From JANNRW01 sp031401815 (lineage in GTDB: Bacteria; Desulfobacterota; Desulfuromonadia; Geobacterales; DSM-12255): DNA of 5,035 bases. This document shows, piece by piece, positions 1-4,668 of this stretch. Within the stretch, counting starts at the first letter, position 1. Every line of letters begins with the position of its first letter. The notes below the pieces were generated by a model. It ran no database searches and was not told where the DNA came from. It saw only the letters and a program-made list of their open reading frames with translations. The translations under genes were made by a program, and so were the position numbers. The stretch is from contig JANNRW010000282.1 in assembly GCA_031401815.1 (NCBI GenBank), forward strand, positions 1 through 5,035, written 5' to 3'.

Positions 1-330
1 AGGGGTCTCACAGAAGATGAGCGTCTTGGCTCCACTATCTCCTGGCAGCGGCTGACTTCAACAACAGCAACCTTTCTGAGCACCCGCGTCCTTTACTGCA
101 ACCGGGTCGGTTTTGAAGACGGTATCAATTTCTGGGGGGGCTCTGAAATAGTGGCTCCGTCGGGTGCAACCGTTGTCCGGGCAAAACTCCTGGAAGAGGA
201 CTTTGTGATGGCCAGGCTCGAAGAGGGTGAACTGCGCCGGGAAAGGATCTTCTCCCCGCTGATGCGCGATGAAAATCTGCCCCTCACCCTGCGTGAACTT
301 CAGCGAATAGAGAACAAAAGAGGGTTATGA
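1..330 (+). CDS. Nitrilase/carbon-nitrogen hydrolase family protein, C-terminal part (5' end outside window)
   Basis: The frame is open from the first base and encodes 109 residues before TGA at 328-330. The piece carries the post-catalytic signature of the nitrilase superfamily: CNRVGFED at residues 33-40 and FWGGSEI at 44-50, followed by APSG. These fit the NRVG-E and GGS-I-P-G blocks of amidases and of the glutaminase domain of NAD synthetase. The catalytic Glu, Lys and Cys lie upstream of the window, so activity cannot be judged. The stop codon overlaps the nadE start in an ATGATG junction, which suggests translational coupling. Nitrilase domains supply ammonia from glutamine in fused NAD synthetases, so this protein may be a free-standing glutaminase partner of NadE. 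That role is inferred from position; it could instead be an unrelated omega-amidase-like enzyme. Confidence 0.86.
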   Translation, partial: RGLTEDERLGSTISWQRLTSTTATFLSTRVLYCNRVGFEDGINFWGGSEIVAPSGATVVRAKLLEEDFVMARLEEGELRRERIFSPLMRDENLPLTLRELQRIENKRGL

Positions 331-1151
331 TGAGCCTTTTAAACGTAAATACGAGGCTCCTCCGCAAAATACTGGTGGAGTTCCTGCGGGAAGAGATCTG
401 GAAAGTCGGCCTTACTCAAGGGGTTCTCGGGCTCTCGGGCGGGATTGATTCGGCTCTTGTCGCCTTTCTGGCGGCAGAAGCGCTTGGCCCCCAAAACGTC
501 CATGCCATCTGCATGCCGTACCGCACCAGCAACCCTGAAAGCGAGGCACATGCAGCACAGGTGGCATCGGCATGCGGGATCAACTTCTCCTTGATCCCGA
601 TAACACCGATGGTTGACTCTTACTTCGACATGTTTCCTGCTGCCGACAACATGCGTCGCGGCAATAAAATGGCGCGGGAGCGGATGACCATCCTCTTTGA
701 CCATTCGGCCCTGCATGCCGCCCTCGTACTCGGGACTAGCAACAAAACCGAGCTGCTGCTCGGCTACGGGACTCTCTACGGAGATATGGCCAGCGCCCTG
801 AACCCGATTGGCGACCTCTACAAAAGCCAGATCTGGCAGCTCTCCGAGGAGATGGGGGTGCCGCGCGAGGTCATCGACAAACAGCCCTCAGCCGACCTCT
901 GGGCAGGGCAGACTGATGAAGAGGAACTCGGTTTCACCTATCGTGACGTCGACGAACTTCTTTACCGGTTGATCGATCTGCGGATGACCACAGATGAGCT
1001 CATTGGACAAGGTTTCGAGCTTGAATTCATCAACAAGATTCGCGACAAGATCAAAAACTCCCACTTCAAGCGGCGGATGCCGGTCATCGCAAAAGTATCC
1101 AACAGAACTATTGACAGGGATTTCAGGTACTCACGTGACTGGGGGAAATAG
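327..1151 (+). CDS. nadE: NAD+ synthetase NadE (stand-alone synthetase domain)
   Basis: Catalyses the last step of NAD synthesis in the cytoplasm: ATP-dependent amidation of nicotinic acid adenine dinucleotide (NaAD) to NAD+. The 274-residue length fits the short, synthetase-only form. Visible motifs are the ATP PP-loop SGGIDS (37-42), GTSNKTE (136-142), GYGTLYGD (146-153), NPIGDLYKSQ (159-168), PSADLWAGQTDEEELG (187-202) and the C-terminal SHFKRRMP (245-252). No glutaminase domain is fused to it; the nitrilase gene just upstream could fill that role, otherwise it uses free ammonia. Two ATGs stand in tandem at 327 and 330. The only Shine-Dalgarno-like run is AGAGGG at 319-324, which lies 2 nt from the first ATG and 5 nt from the second, so 330 may be the working start. 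The 3' end overlaps yraN by 17 bp. Confidence 0.96.
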   Translation: MMSLLNVNTRLLRKILVEFLREEIWKVGLTQGVLGLSGGIDSALVAFLAAEALGPQNVHAICMPYRTSNPESEAHAAQVASACGINFSLIPITPMVDSYFDMFPAADNMRRGNKMARERMTILFDHSALHAALVLGTSNKTELLLGYGTLYGDMASALNPIGDLYKSQIWQLSEEMGVPREVIDKQPSADLWAGQTDEEELGFTYRDVDELLYRLIDLRMTTDELIGQGFELEFINKIRDKIKNSHFKRRMPVIAKVSNRTIDRDFRYSRDWGK

Positions 1152-1560
1152 TGACAGGGGGGGTGCCGCAACCCCTGCTCTTTGCCGCAAAGGGGACGAA
1201 AACAGCGGGGTCGGCATTCGGGGTGAAGAGCTTGCAGTTGCCTATCTGAAGCAAAACGGCCTGAAAATTGTGGAGCGTAACTTCCGGTGCAAAGGTGGTG
1301 AGATCGACATTATTGCCAAAGATGGCAAGACACTGGTCTTTGTAGAGGTAAAAAGCAGGAAAACACTGTCATACGGTCTGCCTCAACTGGCAGTAACCCC
1401 CTTCAAACAGCGGCAGATCAGCAAGGCCGCCCTCACCTGGCTTGCTAAAAACCGGCAACAGGATTCACTTGCCCGCTTCGACGTCATAGCAATCCTTCTG
1501 ACCGGCATCACAACCCACCGAATAGAACATATCCGCAACGCCTTTGATCTGGCGTACTGA
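1135..1560 (+). CDS. yraN: YraN family protein (UPF0102, PD-(D/E)XK nuclease-like fold)
   Basis: A small conserved protein with a predicted restriction-endonuclease-like fold; its cellular role is not established. With the start chosen here it has 141 residues. The core shows RGEELAVAYL (29-38), RNFRCKGGEIDII (48-60) and LVFVEVKSR (67-75), giving the family's acidic/lysine set (E31, E56/D58, E71, K73). The frame stays open far into nadE, but homology starts only near residue 25, so the start is uncertain. GTG at 1135 follows an AGG at 1125-1127 with 7-nt spacing and is preferred; TTG at 1111 is an alternative, and no ATG, GTG or TTG start lies between 1135 and the conserved core. It sits at the end of the nitrilase-nadE chain and converges on ylqF. 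Nearness of yraN and ylqF is common in bacteria around the rplS/rnhB region. Confidence 0.9.
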   Translation: MTGGNSDRGGAATPALCRKGDENSGVGIRGEELAVAYLKQNGLKIVERNFRCKGGEIDIIAKDGKTLVFVEVKSRKTLSYGLPQLAVTPFKQRQISKAALTWLAKNRQQDSLARFDVIAILLTGITTHRIEHIRNAFDLAY

Positions 1561-1563
1561 ACC

Positions 1564-2397
1564 TTAAACATCCCCTGGTGCTTCAAAGGAAATCCTGCCG
1601 AGCTTTCCTCCCCTGAGAGCCCGGATGAAAAACTCGCTGGCCCGTCTCAAATCAACTTCTCCGCCGCTGACAAGGCAGCCGTGACGACGACCGATCTGCT
1701 CCAGTATGGTTGTCGGCTCCTCTTCGCCAGCCGTAAAAGGATAATTTTTCTCTATCAACTCCGGATAGCGCCGGAGCAGATACTCGACCGTAAAACAGGC
1801 AACCTCGACGTAATCAAAGGCATTGACTCCGATTGCCCCTGATGCTGCCAGACGGTACGCACCTTTCTGATTTTCCAGCACTGGCCAGAGAAGCCCCGGA
1901 GTATCGGATAAAATGATATTGTTGGCGAGCTGGATCTTCTGCCTGCATGTGGTAACCGCAGGTCTGTCACCCACATTGGCAAGACGTCTTCCGGCCAGGG
2001 TATTGATAAGGGTGGACTTGCCGACATTGGGGATACCGACTATCAGGAGGCGAAGGCTACGCCCAGGTACGCCCCGGTTAGGCTTCAGCTTCTGACAGAT
2101 CCTGGCGATCTGTCCTGCTTCAGCATGCTTTTTGGCATCCAGAGGGAGAGCCATGATCCCCTCCTGTGCATCAAAATAACGGAGCCACTCTTTGGTAACA
2201 GCCGGATCAGCAAGATCGTGCTTGTTCAATGCCTTTATGCACGGCTTTTGCCCCCTGAGTTCCTGCAAGAGAGGGTTGGAACTTGAGACAGGGAGACGGG
2301 CGTCCAGTACCTCTATAACGATATCAATCGTGGAGATTGCCTCGGCAATCTCCCGCTTTGCCCTGGCCATATGACCGGGAAACCATTCAATCAACAT
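1564..2397 (-). CDS. ylqF: Ribosome biogenesis GTPase YlqF/RbgA
   Basis: A circularly permuted GTPase that assists late assembly of the 50S ribosomal subunit. The 277-residue length is normal for the family. It opens with the family signature WFPGHMARA (5-13). The G motifs appear in permuted order: G4 as NKHD (58-61), a G5-like region near LDAKK (86-90), the G1 P-loop GIPNVGKS (121-128), G2 around RPAVTT (145-150) and G3 DTPG (165-168). The usual PGVT of G2 reads PAVT here, a minor change. A C-terminal helical domain follows and ends in RISFE. Upstream on the minus strand, GAGAGAC about 4 nt before the ATG is a weak ribosome-binding site. The start is supported because the signature begins at residue 5. 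Its stop is 3 bp from that of the convergent yraN, with no terminator between them. Confidence 0.95.
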   Translation of the reverse strand: MLIEWFPGHMARAKREIAEAISTIDIVIEVLDARLPVSSSNPLLQELRGQKPCIKALNKHDLADPAVTKEWLRYFDAQEGIMALPLDAKKHAEAGQIARICQKLKPNRGVPGRSLRLLIVGIPNVGKSTLINTLAGRRLANVGDRPAVTTCRQKIQLANNIILSDTPGLLWPVLENQKGAYRLAASGAIGVNAFDYVEVACFTVEYLLRRYPELIEKNYPFTAGEEEPTTILEQIGRRHGCLVSGGEVDLRRASEFFIRALRGGKLGRISFEAPGDV

Positions 2398-2726
2398 AAC
2401 TGTCTCTCTTGTTTAACCCTAGAAAAAGCATTTGCCACTGAGACACAGAGATAAGCATTGCAAAAGGTTAGGATATGAAAGCGGTTCAAATCATTTCCAC
2501 CTTTCAGATTATGCTTTGCATACAATAAATGCTCTCTTATTTTCTCTGTGCCTCCGTGCCTCTGTGGCGCAACTGCCGCTTTCAGGTTAACTCTTATTTC
2601 CGTTGTACGGTTTCGAGAGTCTACTACAGTTGAGAGGAAAAATGTTTATTTTTGGCTTTTGGTGCTGAAGTAATGAATCACTTTACACTTTTTGCAACAA
2701 CATCTTCTGAATAGAGAGGCTTTCCG
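2398..2726. other. Intergenic region at the boundary of housekeeping and accessory blocks
   Basis: This 329-bp stretch separates ylqF (leftward) from the hepT frame (rightward), so it should hold two divergent promoters. The first 190 bases are mostly the imperfect inverted repeat listed separately. The rest is AT-rich, with several weak promoter-like words (for example TTTACA at 2682-2687 and TACACT at 2684-2689) but no convincing pair of hexamers. A tiny frame at 2642-2668 (eight codons after AGAGG at 2633-2637) is present but has no support as a gene. No RNA gene was recognised. Confidence 0.6.
2411..2591. repeat. Long imperfect inverted repeat with CAC-GAG units (hairpin element 1)
   Basis: The left arm core at 2434-2450 pairs with the reverse complement of 2552-2568 at 14 of 17 positions. 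The arms are built of 8-nt units of the type CACAGAGG: two on the left and three on the right, the third running to about 2544. The outer ends also pair: GTTTAACC at 2411-2418 against GGTTAAC at 2585-2591. The spacer is about 100 bp and contains further partial pairing (AAGCATTGCAAAAG near 2453 against CTTTGCAT near 2514). Repeats of the style CCACAGAGACACAGAG occur between genes in many bacterial genomes; their function is unclear. It lies just upstream of ylqF and ahead of the toxin-antitoxin block. Confidence 0.7.
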
Positions 2727-2807
2727 GTGGATAATAACAACGTAATCTGATACCTGTTTGAGCAGTTACGCTACTCAGTCATACAATGCTTTGAATTTAC
2801 CTACGAG
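2712..2807 (+). pseudogene. Disrupted 5' end of the hepT-like gene (GTG start, in-frame TGA)
   Basis: AGAGAGG at 2713-2719 is a good Shine-Dalgarno site 7 nt before GTG at 2727. Reading from that GTG in the hepT frame gives MDNNNVI, then TGA at 2748-2750, then YLFEQLRYSVIQCFEFTYEL, running without a break into the annotated hepT segment. The residues after the TGA match the family's second helix (R-x-x-x-I-Q-x-F-E-F-T-Y-E-L), so the real protein once began upstream of 2808. A single CGA-to-TGA change would explain the stop. Even with read-through, the roughly 30-residue first helix usual in the family is absent, so the 5' end may also have been deleted or replaced. Confidence 0.6.
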
Positions 2808-3086
2808 TTGAGTTGGAAAATGCTTAAACGGTATCTGGAGGAAACGTCTGCGAACCCTGAAGAGATTGACACCAGCGCCTTCCAGAACCTGATACGAATG
2901 GGGAATGAGCAAGGTCTGCTGCGCTCGGACTGGTTACGCTGGAAAGTATATCGTCAGGCCCGTACAGATAGCAGTCATACCTACGATGCCGGTAAGGCCG
3001 AAAAAGTATACGAAATTGCACCTGACTTTCTGGACGAAGCCCGGTATCTCTATAATCAATTGATAAAAAAAGATCAAAAAATATGA
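2808..3086 (+). CDS. HepT-like HEPN toxin / HI0074-family nucleotidyltransferase-associated protein, probably 5'-truncated
   Basis: HepT proteins are HEPN-fold RNases that act as toxins and are silenced by an MNT-family partner that AMPylates them; the HI0074 family was first described as nucleotidyltransferase substrate-binding. The 92 residues from a TTG start show SWKMLKRYLEE (2-12) and R-TDSS-H-T-Y (32-39), a perfect RX4HXY HEPN catalytic motif. The C-terminal helix reads DFLDEARYLYNQL. Family-like sequence continues upstream of the TTG to a TGA at 2748-2750, so 2808 is the first ATG/GTG/TTG start after that stop rather than the ancestral start, and it has no Shine-Dalgarno site. A CTG at 2754 is the only other option. 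The stop overlaps the mntA start (ATGA). It may be a shortened functional protein or a decaying gene; the motif being intact argues that decay, if real, is recent. Confidence 0.75.
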   Translation: MSWKMLKRYLEETSANPEEIDTSAFQNLIRMGNEQGLLRSDWLRWKVYRQARTDSSHTYDAGKAEKVYEIAPDFLDEARYLYNQLIKKDQKI

Positions 3087-3436
3087 ACGATATCGCTCCG
3101 ATTATGCTCAGTCAACACGATTGGCAAGAGGTCACCAAGGTTCTTTCGCAGTATCTTCCCGGATATACCGTCTGGGCGTTCGGCTCTCGTGTTGCGGGTA
3201 ATGCAAAGCCATTTTCCGATCTCGATCTGGTGATTCTGACAGATCAACCTTTATCATTTGCCAGCATGGCGACAATCAAGGATGCCTTTGATGAATCAGA
3301 TGTAACCGTTCGGGTCGATGTTGTTGATTGGGCGGAGACCAGTGCTGTTTTTCGAAAAATCATAGAACAGCAGTATGTGGTACTACAGCAAGCAGGAGCT
3401 ACTGATTCCAATTCGCAAAAGGCGCCTTCACCATGA
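3083..3436 (+). CDS. MntA-like minimal nucleotidyltransferase antitoxin
   Basis: A minimal nucleotidyltransferase of the DNA polymerase beta superfamily. In characterised HepT/MntA pairs the MntA partner transfers AMP to the tyrosine of the toxin's RX4HXY motif and blocks its RNase activity. In this 117-residue protein the signature GSX10DXD is exact: GS at 34-35, ten residues, then DLD at 46-48. A third acidic metal ligand is probably D79 in VRVDVVDW. The fold ends at about EQQYVVLQQ, after which a 15-residue polar tail follows. The ATG overlaps the hepT stop (ATGA) and has no clear Shine-Dalgarno site, as expected for translational coupling. The stop in turn overlaps the next ORF by ATGA. 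Catalytic residues look complete, so this gene appears functional even if its partner is damaged. Confidence 0.9.
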   Translation: MNDIAPIMLSQHDWQEVTKVLSQYLPGYTVWAFGSRVAGNAKPFSDLDLVILTDQPLSFASMATIKDAFDESDVTVRVDVVDWAETSAVFRKIIEQQYVVLQQAGATDSNSQKAPSP

Positions 3437-3696
3437 GCGAAGCTGGTTACGTCGAAGAGCCGATCCTTGAATGGCTGTCCGGCCATGGCAGCACGACGAC
3501 CGGCTTTGCAGGTCTGGGGTGGATCTATCGCAATGAACTGATCGCAGATCTTTTTCACCGGATGGATAAGGGGGAACGGGCCGGTACCGGCATCAGGAGA
3601 ATGAACGAAGCCATGAAAGCTGTGGAATTATATACCGGCAAATTTACCAAATTGACTAATTACATCAATATGGATAATATTAAATGGACAAACTGA
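3433..3696 (+). pseudogene. Chimeric remnant: HsdR-like N-terminus joined to AlbA_2/RecG-like ATP-binding C-terminus
   Basis: The 87-residue frame is not a complete member of any family I recognise. Residues 1-33 (MSEAGYVEEPILEWLSGHGS, then TTTGFAGLGWIYR) resemble the extreme N-terminus of a class of type I restriction subunits (HsdR) that carry a GLGWTYR block. Residues 34-65 (NELIADLFHRMDKGERAGTG, then IRRMNEAMKAVEL) match the C-terminal ATPase-like segment of AlbA_2-domain, RecG-like transcriptional regulators, which read RNPLIADLFHRMD. The join falls at about 3529-3534. The last 20 residues are AT-rich filler overlapping the mqsR promoter. Neither half could work alone: no AlbA_2 domain, no PD-(D/E)XK nuclease and no helicase motifs. 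A large deletion joining two genes is the likely origin. The ATGA overlap with mntA suggests the lost hsdR followed mntA in one operon. A translated small protein cannot be excluded. Confidence 0.66.
3652..3680 (+). promoter_or_regulatory. Sigma-70-type promoter for mqsRA
   Basis: TTGACT at 3652-3657 and TAATAT at 3675-3680 are separated by exactly 17 bp, close to consensus at both hexamers. A second, overlapping pair is TTTACC at 3643-3648 and CAATAT at 3666-3671, also 17 bp apart. The first would start RNA near 3684-3687, on or just at the mqsR ATG; the second near 3678. The 8-bp palindrome TAATATTA (3675-3682) and the half-sites TTGA/TCAA (3652-3655, 3665-3668) lie over the promoter and could be operator elements. 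The E. coli MqsA operator AACCT-N3-AGGTT is not seen here. Confidence 0.6.
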
Positions 3697-3992
3697 CTCC
3701 ACACCATAGTCTTGCCGATGTACAGGCCGTTGTTATTGATTCAACAAGTCGTCCTTTCACTGTAACAGCCTTACGTGGCGGTTTTGAACTTGGTTTGACG
3801 GAACAGGAAATGCGGTTAGTGGTACTCGCTCTTTCCCGTCGTAATTTCTACAAATCAATGACCACTCACGCTGATAACAGGGAATGGCAGGATGTTTACC
3901 ACGGCGTGACAGGAAATGGAGCCGAAGTATACATCAAAATAACTGTTTACAAGGATGGCCGCCCTCCGGTTATCCAGTTCAAGGCAAAGTGA
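3684..3992 (+). CDS. mqsR: Type II toxin MqsR, mRNA interferase
   Basis: MqsR is a RelE-fold ribonuclease that cleaves mRNA at GC-rich trinucleotides (GCU in E. coli) and is neutralised by MqsA. The 102-residue length is close to the E. coli protein (98). The most telling block is FYKSMTTHADNREWQDVY (55-72), nearly the same as in E. coli, followed by EVYIKITVYKDG (81-92) and VIQFKAK at the end. The residues equivalent to the E. coli active-site set K56, Q68, Y81 and K96 are all present here as K57, Q69, Y83 and K100. The ATG has no Shine-Dalgarno site and lies only 3 nt after a -10 hexamer, so translation may be leaderless. It overlaps the upstream chimeric frame by 13 bp in another frame. 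The toxin comes first in the operon, as in E. coli mqsRA and unlike most type II systems. Confidence 0.95.
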   Translation: MDKLTPHHSLADVQAVVIDSTSRPFTVTALRGGFELGLTEQEMRLVVLALSRRNFYKSMTTHADNREWQDVYHGVTGNGAEVYIKITVYKDGRPPVIQFKAK

Positions 3993-4000
3993 GGCAGATA

Positions 4001-4420
4001 ATGAAATGTCCGGCTTGTAACAATACAGAAATGGTAACCGGAGTTAAGGAGGAGACTCTTTCCTACGGTGGACAATCTTTGACATTGCATGAAATGAAAG
4101 GTGATTTCTGTCCGGTATGTGGCGAAGGGGTCTGGGATGAAGAGAGTTATCGCCGTTATACCGAAGCACAGACAGCGATTATCAGGGGTGTGAAAGGCGA
4201 TGTGAGCGCCGACATCCGGCGTATCCGGAAAAACCTTAACCTTACCCAGACCGAACTTTCCACAGTAGTCGGCATTGGAAAGGTGGCATTTTCTCGCTAT
4301 GAACGTGGTGAGAGCAAGCCGCCCGAGCCATTGGTCAAACTATTGAGGCTGGTGGATAAGCATCCGGACCTGCTTGCGGAAATTTCACCGGAGTTTAAAC
4401 CAACTTCTCGCAGATTATAG
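4001..4420 (+). CDS. mqsA: Antitoxin MqsA, zinc-binding N-domain with HTH_XRE C-domain
   Basis: MqsA binds and blocks MqsR through its N-terminal zinc domain and represses its own operon through the C-terminal Xre-type helix-turn-helix. In this 139-residue protein the zinc ligands are C3 and C6 (KCPAC) and C37 and C40 (FCPVC), the same positions as in E. coli MqsA. The HTH spans about 69-126: IRRIRKNLNLTQTELSTVVG, then VAFSRYERGESKPPEPLVKL. R99 matches the DNA-contacting R101 of E. coli, but the base-reading N97 is replaced by V95, so its operator probably differs. The ATG at 4001 follows AGTGAGG (3988-3994) with 6-nt spacing, and the gap from the mqsR stop is 8 bp. The frame is open further upstream into mqsR, but homology begins at this ATG. 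The module appears complete and functional. Confidence 0.95.
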   Translation: MKCPACNNTEMVTGVKEETLSYGGQSLTLHEMKGDFCPVCGEGVWDEESYRRYTEAQTAIIRGVKGDVSADIRRIRKNLNLTQTELSTVVGIGKVAFSRYERGESKPPEPLVKLLRLVDKHPDLLAEISPEFKPTSRRL

Positions 4421-4468
4421 TATTTTATCATCCTGATTGCTTCTATCTGGGATCCAAGTCAAAAGCAT

Positions 4469-4573
4469 TTACCACGAAAGACACGAAACTCACGAAAGTA
4501 AGTCAAAAGAATAATCTTTTTTAAGTTTAAATGCTTATGCCTTTTTTCGTGTAGTTCGTGTGTTTCGTGGTAA
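4469..4573. repeat. Inverted repeat with CACGAAA units (hairpin element 2)
   Basis: The left arm at 4469-4497 pairs with the reverse complement of 4545-4573 at 25 of 29 positions. Each arm contains three 9-nt units of the form CACGAAA plus two bases (left units begin at 4472, 4482 and 4491, with slight drift). The loop is about 47 nt and AT-rich. The flank AAAAGCATTTACCAC at 4461-4475 matches 2424-2438 beside hairpin element 1 at 14 of 15 bases. Repeats of the style ACCACGAAAGACACGAAA are found between genes in many bacteria. Because it lies just after mqsA it may act in transcript ending or stability. Confidence 0.8.
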
Positions 4574-4590
4574 CAGCTTATCAGTTTATA

Positions 4591-4618
4591 TCTGTGAAAA
4601 TCTGCGTCATCTGCGGAT
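4591..4618 (+). repeat. Triple short tandem repeat, TCTG-G units
   Basis: Three imperfect 9-10 nt units stand in tandem: TCTGTGAAAA (4591-4600), TCTGCGTCA (4601-4609) and TCTGCGGAT (4610-4618). Motifs of the form ATCTGTG-ATCTGCGG recur between genes in many unrelated bacterial genomes. The triple-unit build resembles that of the hairpin arms just upstream. No function can be assigned from the window. Confidence 0.5.
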
Positions 4619-4653
4619 ATCGTTTAACCTTTCTCAACATGGTTTTGAAAAAT

Positions 4654-4659
4654 AAGGAG
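4654..4659 (+). promoter_or_regulatory. Shine-Dalgarno site of the DUF1016 gene
   Basis: AAGGAG stands 9 nt before the ATG at 4669. It fixes that ATG as the start and rules out the frame that begins at 4662, which overlaps it. Confidence 0.8.
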
Positions 4660-4668
4660 TTTTGAGAT

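Larger units (their letters stand above)
4421..4668. other. Intergenic region between mqsA and the DUF1016 gene
   Basis: These 248 bp hold the second inverted repeat and a triple TCTG repeat, each listed separately. AAAAGA-ATAA-TCTTTT at 4505-4520 followed by TT is a short, weak A/T hairpin that might aid termination of mqsRA. No standard GC-rich intrinsic terminator is seen. The promoter of the downstream gene should lie here, but no clear pair of hexamers was found. Confidence 0.55.

Noticed and set aside
339..716. Minus-strand open frame of 125 codons inside nadE
   Set aside because: It lies wholly opposite the well-conserved nadE coding sequence, resembles no family and has no ribosome-binding site.
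994..1134. ATG at 994 as the start of yraN
   Set aside because: It would overlap nadE by over 150 bp, and the added residues do not resemble the family; GTG 1135 fits better.
1587..1609. AGGAAA/TTTCCT hairpin as a terminator for yraN
   Set aside because: It has a short stem with no T run and lies in the ylqF coding sequence.
2411..2591. Hairpin element 1 as a CRISPR array
   Set aside because: Units are 8 nt with no spacers between them, and the arms are inverted, not direct repeats with unique spacers.
2642..2668. Eight-codon frame after AGAGG as a leader peptide
   Set aside because: It is too short, has no attenuator-like structure after it and no amino-acid pattern that would suggest regulation.
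3244..3558. Minus-strand open frame of 104 codons
   Set aside because: It is antisense to mntA and the chimeric ORF, with no recognisable protein features.
3884..4000. Upstream extension of the mqsA frame to an ATG inside mqsR
   Set aside because: Homology to MqsA begins at ATG 4001, which has its own ribosome-binding site; the extra residues are mqsR read in another frame.
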